Shown: positions 39,478 to 49,352, counted from the first letter of the stretch. The stretch: DNA of 64,000 bases from Oligoflexia bacterium (GCA_030432875.1 JAUILP010000007.1:1-64000); one strand, 5' to 3'. The notes: generated by a model from the letters alone, not told the origin. Numbers and translations are program-made.

Positions 39478-39810
39478 ATGTATAATGTTCCTGCAAATAA
39501 TATTAACATTCAAAACATCAGGCTTTATTTTGAAGCGGTGGCTCGCGACCAAATAGACAGTCGGCAGATTGCGCGAAAAACCCACGATTTACTTAGGCTT
39601 CGGGATAGGCTTTATGTGCTACCGCAAATCGAATTTGATGCTGCCATTAAAACTATGGAGATGCTTTGCCATTCTCCGGACGCTACTCGTGAGGCTCCTA
39701 ATGCGTCGCGAAATAACCTAAGCATGGAAAATGCCCTTCAACTTTATGACCAGGTGAAGGAGTTGAGTGTTGGTGGCGATAAAATAAGCGGACCTGCCAA
39801 AGTATCATAG
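39478..39810 (+). CDS. Hypothetical protein
   Basis: 110-aa ORF divergent from cysS. Confidence 0.5.
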   Translation: MYNVPANNINIQNIRLYFEAVARDQIDSRQIARKTHDLLRLRDRLYVLPQIEFDAAIKTMEMLCHSPDATREAPNASRNNLSMENALQLYDQVKELSVGGDKISGPAKVS

Positions 39811-39936
39811 CTAATTTTGCACCATATTTATCACGTAATAGCAATATTCCTCAGAGTTTATAAATATTTACTTAAGCCTATAGATCCAGACTCCGATAAG
39901 AATTTGATGATTTTTTTTTCCTTAAGGGGTTTGGGT

Positions 39937-40758
39937 ATGTTTTTTTTATTTAAGAAAACTAATTTTTCTCAGCTTGCCGTACTGGCTACTTTGGGTTTAG
40001 CCACCAATTTTTGTGCCAAAGAAAGCAAAAATCAAGTTCAGTTTGTCGGACGCAATCCAGAGGGCGCAAGCGATGAGTATACGGCCCCTCCAGAAGATTA
40101 TAATCCAGAAAATGGCTATAAAGGTTCCGCTGGTGGCGATGAGGGTGGCGTCGGATCTGATCCAGATGGTGATGGTGGGGGGGACTCTGATGGCGTAGAC
40201 ACGGATGTTCCTTTAGACCGAGTTGAAAACGGTTTTCGTAGCACGGAAAATCCTGAGGATTGCCTTTTAAATTCTTCGTCCGATCAATTTGTCGAGTTCC
40301 CCTGGCCAGACGACATTCTGACCTGTTATCAAAGCGGAAAACTCTATAATTTTGCCACCAAAAAGTGCGCTGTGGCGGCTTCTATGCAAAGTTTCCCCAT
40401 TGCCGAAGCTGACTCTAGCGTAAAAGCCGTAATGGCGACTAACCAGCAAACGACTTTGGGGTGCAATTGGGATGATGCCCTTACGGTTCAGTCTGTTTTT
40501 ATGGATCCCAAGGGCCAAATGAGCCATATTGGCGTTGCCGAGAAAAATGATAAAGCAAAAATAGTTGGATGCTCTGAGATTGATGGAGATAGGTATTATC
40601 AGATTATTATCCAGTACTGGTACCCAACTGATATAGATGTGAAAGCGTGCAAAGTTGCTGATAATTGGCGGATTTATACATCGTGCCGCCAAAAATATAA
40701 GGCAGGTATTACAAAGGGACTTTCGTGGGAAGCGTGTTTAGACTATACCGGTGACTAG
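39937..40758 (+). CDS. Hypothetical lipoprotein with Gly/Asp-rich segment
   Basis: Lipobox ATNFCAKES; GGDEGGVGSDPDGDGGGDSDGVD; ATG 39937 preferred over 39817. Confidence 0.65.
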   Translation: MFFLFKKTNFSQLAVLATLGLATNFCAKESKNQVQFVGRNPEGASDEYTAPPEDYNPENGYKGSAGGDEGGVGSDPDGDGGGDSDGVDTDVPLDRVENGFRSTENPEDCLLNSSSDQFVEFPWPDDILTCYQSGKLYNFATKKCAVAASMQSFPIAEADSSVKAVMATNQQTTLGCNWDDALTVQSVFMDPKGQMSHIGVAEKNDKAKIVGCSEIDGDRYYQIIIQYWYPTDIDVKACKVADNWRIYTSCRQKYKAGITKGLSWEACLDYTGD

Positions 40759-40981
40759 TACTACTCCGTTAAATTGGCTACACCTGTGTTGCTCGCCCGG
40801 GAAAAATGCTCATTTACCTCAATGTAAACTCCGCTTTTCCCCCATCCTCGCGCCTTGTTCTCTAAAGTTTAACAGAGCAGTACTAGAAAGCGTTATCTCC
40901 GCATTCTTTTCGGCAAAAATTAGGTTGGTATGCCAATGTTTCGGGACCTTAGCCAATAATTCATTTGAGTTCAATTAACAG

Positions 40982-41029
40982 ACTTGGTTTTGATGTACAT
41001 CACGGGTTTTTGGTGCTCTGAGATTGGGG
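40982..41029 (+). repeat. Dispersed intergenic repeat, copy A
   Basis: ACTTGGTTTTGATGTACATCACGGGTTTTTGGTGCTCTGAGATTGGGG; 40/48 identical to copy B on the minus strand. Confidence 0.75.
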
Positions 41030-41089
41030 CGCTATCCTATTGCATCCTGAGATTGCTCGGCATCACTTGGTGCATGGGATTTTTTAAGC

Positions 41090-42760
41090 TTATATCGAGC
41101 ACCGGAACGTCACCTGTCCTAGGTCACTTTGGCCCGAAATGAGCATTTCTGTGTTAAACCCTTTTTGCATAGTAGTCAGAGCATAAGTAAATAGGGGCAC
41201 TTGCTCATTAAGTCTATGGACCAGATAGCCGTTATCTGTAAGGAGCATCTGAGCCGTGATACCTTGAATATTGTTCAACTTGCTGCCATCCAAAACGAGG
41301 ACAACCTCATTAAAATATCGGTAAAAGTGTAAAACCAATTTGATTTGCGGTAGCGCGAAACTGCGCAAAAAAGTTAAATGGGTGGTGGGGAGTCCGGGGA
41401 GTGGTATGATCCCGCCTAAAGTGCCTAAAAAATCAATTTGTTGTTCCTCTTCATTTGCCGATTTTAAAAAACAGCTAATATCTTCTAGCTTTGTTTCATC
41501 GGTCGCCTCAGCGTTCCAAGATTCTTTTGGCAGGCGTGTGACATAAGAATTTAAAAGTTTATAATAGTACAGGCGGGGTAAAGCTTTTTCTTCTGTGTCA
41601 TTAAGTCGCTTAACAGAAATTTCTAAAAGCACTAAAGCATCATTTCTGATGGTATTTAAAGAGGAATAGATTTCTTCAATGTTATTGTTTGAAGGATCTT
41701 CAGAACAAAATTTAGTGACCAAATCTTTAAATAGCTCTAGCTGAAGGGCTAGGTTCTTTTGCGTTTTTTCTAGTGAGATAAATAAGCTGGGCTTTAGAAG
41801 TAAACCCCAATTTGTTTGGAAAGTATCACGCATAATTTTGCCGCAAAGTGATGTCTTTGTCACATTGTGAAAGCTTCCAGAAAATATAGTAAATAAACTT
41901 TCGTCGATCTGCGAGATCAACTGACTTACCTGCTCTGCCCAGTCTCGCTGTAAGGTAAATTCTGTATTGACCAGGTCATTGTATTTGAAAAAACCATTTT
42001 GAAGAATGACCGAGTCTTTCGCGGTCAGTCCTGCCAAGCGTCCAATTTCTCTATATAAAAGCGAAATCAATTTCGCCTCAATCATAGATTCGGGAAAGGC
42101 TAAAACAACATTGCGACTAATACAAATAGTGCCATCAGGGATCAATTTGGCGTCGACGCTTTTATTTTCGATAAGACAGCCATCTGAAAAAATAATTTTT
42201 ACTGAGTTATCTATAAAATTAATCAATTCCAGGTTATTTGGGCGTAATTTAATAAAATGACTAAGGACGCTTAAAAACTCTGGCGCTAGAGATAAACGAG
42301 CTGAAATATCACTTTGGTTGTTTACTAACTTGTGAAATCGCAAAAAGCTGCTTCTAAAATTTTTAATAAGTTGCATTTTAATTTCATCTAATGCTTCTGG
42401 TTCGGTTAAACGTGGAATGATGTCTGTATAATTAGTTGGAGGGGCATTTTTTGAACCCTCTTCAGGGGCAGGGGAAATATCTTTTTTAGGTGCAGCCTTT
42501 ACCGGTTTATAAACTTTGATGCTTGTATCTTGGCCTGATGAAAAAGGTGTTTTCCCAGCACTTTTAGAGCCAACTTCGGCCTCAGCATCTGCTGAAGGGG
42601 GCAAATTTGAAATCTCTAGCTGGGCCTCAGCATGCTGAGCCGATTTTTTGGCTAAACATCCAATGGTGAACATTAAAAAGAGTGTAGCTATTTTTAGCAT
42701 TAAGTTTCCTAAAATGGGTCTTGCGCATTCTAAGCCATCATGGTTAATCCTGCGATTCAA
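41090..42760 (-). CDS. Hypothetical lipoprotein
   Basis: MLKIATLFLMFTIGCLAKKS signal/lipobox; long ORF; start uncertain (internal ATG at 42700 plausible). Confidence 0.7.
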   Translation of the reverse strand: MNRRINHDGLECARPILGNLMLKIATLFLMFTIGCLAKKSAQHAEAQLEISNLPPSADAEAEVGSKSAGKTPFSSGQDTSIKVYKPVKAAPKKDISPAPEEGSKNAPPTNYTDIIPRLTEPEALDEIKMQLIKNFRSSFLRFHKLVNNQSDISARLSLAPEFLSVLSHFIKLRPNNLELINFIDNSVKIIFSDGCLIENKSVDAKLIPDGTICISRNVVLAFPESMIEAKLISLLYREIGRLAGLTAKDSVILQNGFFKYNDLVNTEFTLQRDWAEQVSQLISQIDESLFTIFSGSFHNVTKTSLCGKIMRDTFQTNWGLLLKPSLFISLEKTQKNLALQLELFKDLVTKFCSEDPSNNNIEEIYSSLNTIRNDALVLLEISVKRLNDTEEKALPRLYYYKLLNSYVTRLPKESWNAEATDETKLEDISCFLKSANEEEQQIDFLGTLGGIIPLPGLPTTHLTFLRSFALPQIKLVLHFYRYFNEVVLVLDGSKLNNIQGITAQMLLTDNGYLVHRLNEQVPLFTYALTTMQKGFNTEMLISGQSDLGQVTFRCSI

Positions 42761-43003
42761 AAACGGTAAGGAGAAGGTTTTTTAAAGTTATACCTTAAAT
42801 TTTATCAGCTATTTTCGGATCAGAAAAGGCGTTGAACTGTAAATATTTAATAATTAAGCCAAAAAAAAATAAATCGTTCTCGACTATATGGGGATCTGTT
42901 TTTTTCCTATGCGTCATAAGGTCAGGCTTTTTTGGCTTTTGCTGCAAATGCTAGAGGAAAACTTTTACGATTAGAGCGTTTTATTAAACTTTTTAAACGC
43001 CAA

Positions 43004-43074
43004 GACCCTGATCTCATACGCCCGCTCCCCGATCTCAGAGCATCAGAGACCTGTGATGCGCATTAAAACCAAGT
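43004..43074 (-). repeat. Dispersed intergenic repeat, copy B
   Basis: Minus strand ACTTGGTTTTAATGCGCATCACAGGTCTCTGATGCTCTGAGATCGGGGAGCGGGCGTATGAGATC, matches copies A and C. Confidence 0.75.
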
Positions 43075-43097
43075 ATGTAAAAAAACTAGCATGTCAG

Positions 43098-44447
43098 CTA
43101 AATAAGCTTTTGCCTAATCTCTGCCAAAGCGTTTTTCGCTGATTGCAATGAGGTTCCGCCACTATTTTGCCTAAGTTCAACGGCTGATTCAAAATTAAGC
43201 TTATGACCTCCGAGGCATTCTCTTACTTCTTCTAACTCATGAATTTGGAGATTCCTATTATCAGCAAGTGCCACAAATTCGGCTGTTTTTTTATAAGCAT
43301 CACGAAAGCCTAGCCCCTTTTTCGTAAGGGAATTTGCCACTTCGGTCGCAAGAATGTGGCCTTTGTTTTTTAAACTGCTTATAGCGGTTTCTTCTACCGC
43401 TAATTCATGGCAAAACGGCGCCAATATTTTTAGGCAAATCACGGATTCATCAAAGCTGCGCATAACGGTACGTTTTAGTTCATGGAGGTCGCTACCATAA
43501 CTCGGTACCACTGAGCTTACCAAATTTGCTCCCTCGCTTGCCGCTGCTATAACACGCGCCATTTTAGCGCGGGTGATTTCAAGGACATCGGGATTGCGTT
43601 TGTTGGGCATAATTGAGCTGCCTGTCGACCAATTCTGAGGAAGTCGCAGTAGGCCCACTGCTGTAGAAGATAAAAACATGATTTCGTTGGAAAGACGACT
43701 TAAATGGCCTGCCGTCAAGGAAAGAGCGTTTAGGAGTTCGAGCATAAAATCTCGGTCACCCACGGCATCATATGAGTGCTGACAGCTGCGCTGAAAACCA
43801 AGTTCCTTGGCGATCAAGTCTAAGTCTATGGGGAGATGTGTTCCAGAAAAAGCTGCTGCTCCAAGAGGTAAAGCCTCTAGGCAAATGCTTTTTATCGATT
43901 CAAAGCGATGGAGGTCACGTGAAAGAGCAAAAGCATGAGCTGAAAACATATGTCCTAAACGAATAGGCTGCCCAGACTGTAGGTGGGTCATACCGGGCAC
44001 AATGTGTTTAAGCCACGCCTCACTTTTGTTGACCACGACTTTGCCGAGTTCCTTAGTAAGTCCGACAAGATTCTGCGCACATTCTGCGACAAATAATCGC
44101 AGCGAGGTGGCGATGAGATCATTGCGGGAACGACCATAATGGATTTTTTTACCGAGTTCTCCAAGCTCGCCTGTGACAAACCTTTCGAGATTCATGTGAA
44201 TATCTTCTTCCTGAATCCGCCAGTCAAACGCGCCCTGTTCTATAAGTGTTTTTGCTTTGTTTAGGGTGGTCTTGACACTCTGCCATTCTGATTCTGATAA
44301 ATATCCACAGGATATTAACCCTTTTGCCCAGGCTAACTGCACCGCAATTTCTTGGCTGAAGAACTTGATGTCAACATCTAATCCTTGGGTAAAATTAACA
44401 AGTTCGATGTTTTTTTCACTATTGACCGAGGTGCTGAGTATTTGCAT
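43098..44447 (-). CDS. argH: Argininosuccinate lyase
   Basis: EDIHMNLERFV, HYGRSRNDLIATSLRL, HLQSGQPIRLGH, GSSIMPNKRNPDVLEITRAK. Confidence 0.94.
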   Translation of the reverse strand: MQILSTSVNSEKNIELVNFTQGLDVDIKFFSQEIAVQLAWAKGLISCGYLSESEWQSVKTTLNKAKTLIEQGAFDWRIQEEDIHMNLERFVTGELGELGKKIHYGRSRNDLIATSLRLFVAECAQNLVGLTKELGKVVVNKSEAWLKHIVPGMTHLQSGQPIRLGHMFSAHAFALSRDLHRFESIKSICLEALPLGAAAFSGTHLPIDLDLIAKELGFQRSCQHSYDAVGDRDFMLELLNALSLTAGHLSRLSNEIMFLSSTAVGLLRLPQNWSTGSSIMPNKRNPDVLEITRAKMARVIAAASEGANLVSSVVPSYGSDLHELKRTVMRSFDESVICLKILAPFCHELAVEETAISSLKNKGHILATEVANSLTKKGLGFRDAYKKTAEFVALADNRNLQIHELEEVRECLGGHKLNFESAVELRQNSGGTSLQSAKNALAEIRQKLI

Positions 44448-44558
44448 AAGGTTCTCAAAAATATGGTAGGTTTTCTCTGTAAAGCGCCGCAGTCTTGAGG
44501 AGAAAGTACCTCTAACAAGATGCGAGGGATCCCCCCCCCAGAATTACCACGGAATCTA

Positions 44559-45761
44559 CTATTTCGCCATGACTTTCCCGGCGAGCCAATGCGAATATTT
44601 CTCAATATGACAGTGGCCTTTGGCGGCACTATTTAAATCAAATGTGTCTTCTTCAAAACTCACCAAGGCCTGATTATATAGAGAATAGGGGCTTTGCCGT
44701 TTCATAACAAAAATATGGCCACCCACGAGCTCTAGAACAATTTCTCCACACAAGTTTGTCGATGCTTGATTGAAAAACGCTTCGAGTGAAAGTCTAGCAT
44801 CAGTATGCCATAGTCCATCATAGATAAAGGCTCCGTATTTGTCAGCCAAAGAACTCGCCAGCGAGGCAAGGTCGCGGTTCCAACAAATCTGCTTAATGGC
44901 TTTGGTTGCTGCATAAAGTATAGTGCCGCCAGGTGTTTCATAAATGCCTCGGCTTTTTATGCCGTTCATGCGTTCTTCGACCAAATCAACAATACCGATG
45001 CCTTGGGCGCTGCCGAGATCATTGAGGGTTTCCAGTATTTTTCTCGGTGTTAACGGGACACCATTAAGAGAAACAGCGAAACCTTTCTCGAAACCAAGCG
45101 TTATGACAACCGATGCCTTTGCATCAGTTTTTGAGGGAGGACAGATTAACTCCAAGACCTCTTCTTTATCAAAGGGCATACCGATATCCTCGAGGATGCC
45201 GCCCTCACACGAACGATGAAAAAGGTTAGCATCGACGCTATATTTAGGGTCGATTTCCCCTTGGTATTCATAGGCGTGAGACTTTAAATACTGTACGAGT
45301 TGCTGACGTCCCTTAAAGTCCCATTCCTTCCAGGGTGCGATGACTTTGATTTCCGGAGCCAGGTAGGCCCAGGCTTTTTCAAAGCGCAGTTGATCATTGC
45401 CTTTACCTGTTGCGCCGTGGGCAATGGCAAACACCCCCAAATCCTTAGCAACCGCAGCGACTCTAGCGGCTTGCAAAGGTCTTGCAATCGCGGTCCCGAG
45501 CAAATAGTCGTCTTGATAGGTGGCACCGGCTCGGGCCATGGGATAAACATAATCTTGAACAAAGTCGTCGCGTTTATCCTCAAAGAAAAACTCTTTTGCT
45601 CCAAGCCTTAAAGCGCGTTCCTTTAATATCTTTTCGTCAGGAAGATTGCCCACATCACAGCAATACGCATAAATATCCGCATTATAGGTTTCCTTTAACC
45701 ACGGAATTATGGCTGAGGTATCAAGGCCGCCTGAATAGGCTAAGAGTATTTTTTGAGGCAT
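44559..45761 (-). CDS. argG: Argininosuccinate synthase
   Basis: MPQKILLAYSGGLDTSAIIPWLKE; AHGATGKGNDQLRFE. Confidence 0.96.
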   Translation of the reverse strand: MPQKILLAYSGGLDTSAIIPWLKETYNADIYAYCCDVGNLPDEKILKERALRLGAKEFFFEDKRDDFVQDYVYPMARAGATYQDDYLLGTAIARPLQAARVAAVAKDLGVFAIAHGATGKGNDQLRFEKAWAYLAPEIKVIAPWKEWDFKGRQQLVQYLKSHAYEYQGEIDPKYSVDANLFHRSCEGGILEDIGMPFDKEEVLELICPPSKTDAKASVVITLGFEKGFAVSLNGVPLTPRKILETLNDLGSAQGIGIVDLVEERMNGIKSRGIYETPGGTILYAATKAIKQICWNRDLASLASSLADKYGAFIYDGLWHTDARLSLEAFFNQASTNLCGEIVLELVGGHIFVMKRQSPYSLYNQALVSFEEDTFDLNSAAKGHCHIEKYSHWLAGKVMAK

Positions 45762-45899
45762 ATTATGCTTCCTTTGCTTTTAAAAATAACAGTGATAATT
45801 AAAATTCAGAGATAAACCCATTCACGCTACTTATTTCGATTTGGTGGATCCCTTGCTCATAACAATGTCAAAAACCATGGAAATTTACAATGGTCATTT

Positions 45900-45932
45900 T
45901 GCATAATATGCATTATTTTGCATAAATATGCA
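45900..45932. promoter_or_regulatory. Pair of ARG-box-like palindromes (predicted ArgR operator)
   Basis: TGCATAATATGCA (45900-45912) and TGCATAAATATGCA (45919-45932), both with TGCAT/ATGCA arms, in the argG-argR divergent region. Confidence 0.75.
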
Positions 45933-45978
45933 TTGGGTGTCTTTCTTAAAACCGATAAGCTGCGAAAATGAGTCTTTG

Positions 45979-46446
45979 ATGGAAATTGCCAAAAAAAGAA
46001 AAATGCAGGAGGTCTTACGAAATCTTATCAACTCCGGTTTTAAAGGGACCCAAGAAGATTTGTGTGAGGTGCTACAAAAGCGTGGGTTTGATGTCACTCA
46101 GTCAACGGTGTCAAGAGCGCTTAAAAAAATGGGCGTGGTAAAATCACAAGGCATTGAAGGAAATAAGTATTTACTCCAACCCGCAACCCCTTTTACGGCG
46201 CGGTTTGACGGAAGTCTTGCTGGATTAGTGACTTCTTTTCGTCACAATGGGAGTATTATCGTTTTAAAAACACGTCCCGGATCTGCTATGTTTATTGCGG
46301 GATATATCGATCATCATTTCGCAGCGGATATACTGGGGAGCATAGCGGGTGATGATACCTTATTTGTTGCACCGGTAAATTGTCGTCAGATAGAAGAAAC
46401 CATTAAAAAAATGCGTTCCTTTCTTTTTGAAGAGCCGGTAGGGTGA
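45979..46446 (+). CDS. argR: Arginine repressor ArgR
   Basis: GTQEDLCEVLQKRGFDVTQSTVSRALKKMGVVK wHTH; C-terminal TRPGSAMFIAGYIDHH...GTIAGDDT-like domain; start ATG 45979. Confidence 0.93.
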   Translation: MEIAKKRKMQEVLRNLINSGFKGTQEDLCEVLQKRGFDVTQSTVSRALKKMGVVKSQGIEGNKYLLQPATPFTARFDGSLAGLVTSFRHNGSIIVLKTRPGSAMFIAGYIDHHFAADILGSIAGDDTLFVAPVNCRQIEETIKKMRSFLFEEPVG

Positions 46447-46462
46447 TCTATCTGTAGCAAAT

Positions 46463-46948
46463 CTAACCGGCTTTAATCAAGGTGTTATGGATGGCATCCA
46501 ACATGAAATCAACATCAAACGGCTTGACAATATATTTCTGAGCGCCTAAGCGCAGTCCTTTTTCTATGTCTTCCGGTGACTTTTGTGCCGAGACAAAAAA
46601 TAACGGGATATCTTTTAGGGTGCGATGAGACTTTATAAGACCTGCGAGTTCAAAACCATCAACCCAAGGAAGATTGATATCGAGAAGAATTAAGTTCAAA
46701 ATTCGTGTATCAACCGCAGCAGAAAGTTCAATGCCATCCTTAACCGTAAGGACATTGTACCCCGCTTTCTCTAGTAGACGTTTTAAAGCCGCACGCATGA
46801 GTTCGTCATCATCGACCACCAAAATATTGGGGACCTCAATTTCTTTTTTTACGGTACGAAATTCAGCAAGGCTGACGATTTTTTCTCGCGCTATTTTCTC
46901 GCGTGTTATATTTTCTATTTTTTTGCGAAACGTTTTATCATCGATCAT
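46463..46948 (-). CDS. Single-domain response regulator (REC)
   Basis: NILVVDDDELMRAALKRLLEKAGYNV, LILLDINLPWVDGFELAGLI, VKPFD. Confidence 0.92.
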   Translation of the reverse strand: MIDDKTFRKKIENITREKIAREKIVSLAEFRTVKKEIEVPNILVVDDDELMRAALKRLLEKAGYNVLTVKDGIELSAAVDTRILNLILLDINLPWVDGFELAGLIKSHRTLKDIPLFFVSAQKSPEDIEKGLRLGAQKYIVKPFDVDFMLDAIHNTLIKAG

Positions 46949-47087
46949 GATATTAATATCCTGTTGTGTGACTTCAGAGATATGTTTATAAGTACTACTA
47001 TCTTCTTCGGCTAAAATTAACTTTGCATGAGGGGCGGCGCGTGAGGAGTAAAAAAATAATAAAAATATTATTTATAATCAACTAATT

Positions 47088-48575
47088 ATGAAATCAATAA
47101 CCCTGCCATGGGCTACGCCCACCCTGTCAAAGCAGCCAAGTTTTACCCGTCAAGAAACAGAGCGGTTTTCTTGGCTAACGCGCCTCTCTGACATTAGAAA
47201 ACCTAGGAAGGCTCTGTTTTTAAACCTTGCCAAACAACTCAAATGGCCGAGCGAGGTTTTTACTATTTTGGATCTAGCTTTTAAAAGTGGCCTCACCCGC
47301 CATTATATTTGGGATTTACAGGGCATTCCAGCCAACCTTCTGCCTGCCTTTGGTTTTGCCATGGGTTTATTTAAACGAGGTGTGACTAGTCATACTAAGG
47401 ATCCATTCTGGTCACCTTTAAAGACCCCCGCCGGAGAATGCCAGATTGATATCGTTTCTTCGGGTGAGGCACTAAATTCAGTGGGCGTCTCCAGGGCGTT
47501 GGGGTATACCCAGGACCAAATAAATTCTTTGGCTGACCTGTGCACGGTTATTGATGAAAATATTCTAGACCTTTATGCGTCAGTTTTTAAAGATAACGGG
47601 CAAATTATTGTCATTGAGCCTACAGAAAAAAACAAATCATGGAGTCAGGTCTCCCGGATTTTATCTCATTGGCTAGACCTTGGTTCGCCTAAAAATTGGT
47701 TAATTGTCGGCGGTGGCATCACCTCAGATATTGCCATGTTTGCCGCCAGCTTGATTGGTGCCAATGTCACCATTTTGCCCACCACTTTACTCTCGATGAT
47801 CGATGCGAGCACGGGTGGAAAAACGGGGATTAATTATTTTCCTTTTGGAAAAAATCAAATTGGGACTTTCTATTATCCTCAAAAAATCGTTGTAGCGCCA
47901 AAATTTTTGGAGACTCTCCCGAGAAGAGAGATCCTAAGCGGCGGAGCCGAAGGGCTAAAACATGCAATTCTTGGCTTAAACGAACCCCTGGCGGCAGAGC
48001 TTGCGCTAAGTTTAAAAGAGGACAACCGGACCGCCTTAGCTAACCTACTGGGTACCCTAATTGATACTAAGGTTAGCATCGTGGCGCAAGATTCTTTTGA
48101 GACACTCAATATAAGAGATGCATTAAATATGGGACATACCCTAGCCCATGCCTTGGAAGCCTTCTCTCAAGAGAAAAAAGTACGCAATCCAATTCGCCAT
48201 GGGGAAGCGGTGGCATTAGGGTTAGTATTTGATCTGCTTATCAGTGAAAAAAATGGTTTACTCAGTCAAAAAAAATTCTCTACATTTATGGATTTTATTA
48301 AGGAAAGCGGCGTACTTCTTTCAGTACCTGATTTGGGGAAAGCTCTTGGTCAAAAAAATAGGGGAACTCTGGCTACCGTGATCAACGAATTCCTACCCTA
48401 TTTATTCAATGACAAAAAAAATACGCTGCACAGCGGAAATTTTGCCAATATATTGTGGATTGTACCAACAGACCAGAAAGATTCGTTTCCATTTTTTAAA
48501 AAAGTTACCATTACCCTAGGCCAAGCGCAAAGTATTTGGCAGCATTTGGTCTTTAATATTCTTACCCCAAAATAG
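47088..48575 (+). CDS. aroB: 3-dehydroquinate synthase with ~115-aa N-terminal extension
   Basis: GGGITSDIAMFAASLIGANVTILPTTLLSMIDASTGGKTGINYFPFGKNQIGTFYYP, NMGHTLAHALE, IRHGEAVALG. Confidence 0.9.
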   Translation: MKSITLPWATPTLSKQPSFTRQETERFSWLTRLSDIRKPRKALFLNLAKQLKWPSEVFTILDLAFKSGLTRHYIWDLQGIPANLLPAFGFAMGLFKRGVTSHTKDPFWSPLKTPAGECQIDIVSSGEALNSVGVSRALGYTQDQINSLADLCTVIDENILDLYASVFKDNGQIIVIEPTEKNKSWSQVSRILSHWLDLGSPKNWLIVGGGITSDIAMFAASLIGANVTILPTTLLSMIDASTGGKTGINYFPFGKNQIGTFYYPQKIVVAPKFLETLPRREILSGGAEGLKHAILGLNEPLAAELALSLKEDNRTALANLLGTLIDTKVSIVAQDSFETLNIRDALNMGHTLAHALEAFSQEKKVRNPIRHGEAVALGLVFDLLISEKNGLLSQKKFSTFMDFIKESGVLLSVPDLGKALGQKNRGTLATVINEFLPYLFNDKKNTLHSGNFANILWIVPTDQKDSFPFFKKVTITLGQAQSIWQHLVFNILTPK

Positions 48576-48705
48576 GACGTTTGCCCCTCTTCGGCCCGTA
48601 GAAAAGGGCAGGAGGAGACTGCTTAATTTTACCGCTGCGTTAATGGAGTGAAGCGGCAATGTGTAAAACCAAGAAAAAAATATTATTAGTCGGCAGAGTG
48701 GCTGA

Positions 48706-49293
48706 CTAGACATAATTAAAATTCACCAAAAAATAAACCGTCTCAGCTAGGGTCGTTTCTAGGGCCAATTTTTTTATTTTTGTGGTGGGGATCACTAAGC
48801 TCTCATCTGCAGAAATCAGCGAACTCCATATGTTGGTGGTGATTGCCCCACTTAGGACATAAATAAAAATGATGTCAGCAATCTCGTGCGCATTATCCAG
48901 GACTGGATATCTACCACGCTCAACCGACAATGTCGCCTTAACCTTGTTATCTTTTGTCATGACGTTGAAATCAGTTGCCTCTCCCTTTGTCAGCATCGTA
49001 GCGAAAGTCTCTCTCTCGCCGCTAAAATTATACGGCTCCAGCGCCTTTAAAAGAACAGAATTACCGTTCTCATGCTGCAATTTGATATGAGGGCCGGATA
49101 GATTCATGATAATGCGCTCAATTCCAGGAAAAAGGGAAAAAGGTCCATTTGAATTGATTTTTGCCATGCTAATGCGCCAATCAAAGTCTTGTGAGCTAGG
49201 ATCAGCGTATATTTCTGTTGTGCTGCCGCCGCCATTTTTCCACGGCATAACCCGGTACATATTAGGTTTGAGATGGGTAACTTGCGCTATCAT
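48706..49293 (-). CDS. HutD/Ves family protein
   Basis: RVMPWKNGGGSTTEIYADP...FDWRISMAKINSNGPFSLFPGIERIIMNLSG. Confidence 0.85.
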   Translation of the reverse strand: MIAQVTHLKPNMYRVMPWKNGGGSTTEIYADPSSQDFDWRISMAKINSNGPFSLFPGIERIIMNLSGPHIKLQHENGNSVLLKALEPYNFSGERETFATMLTKGEATDFNVMTKDNKVKATLSVERGRYPVLDNAHEIADIIFIYVLSGAITTNIWSSLISADESLVIPTTKIKKLALETTLAETVYFLVNFNYV

Positions 49294-49352
49294 GAAACCA
49301 ACATCTAATGGTAAAAAGTGAGAAGATTGATAGTTTTATCAGAGTTATCGTC

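Noticed and set aside
39478-39810. Possible FlgM-like anti-sigma factor, given motor genes in the window
   Set aside because: No convincing FlgM motif and 19 kb away from the motor operon.
40177-40183. G7 tract in the Gly/Asp-rich lipoprotein as a contingency locus
   Set aside because: Tract is short and within naturally Gly-rich coding sequence.
44531-44538. C8 run between argG and argH as a phase-variation site
   Set aside because: Intergenic and short; no evidence it affects expression.
45284-45802. Several >100-aa ORFs overlapping argG
   Set aside because: Alternative-frame translations of the conserved argG sequence.
45928-45978. ORF-track start of argR at 45928
   Set aside because: It overlaps the ARG-box palindromes; ATG 45979 gives a canonical ArgR N-terminus.
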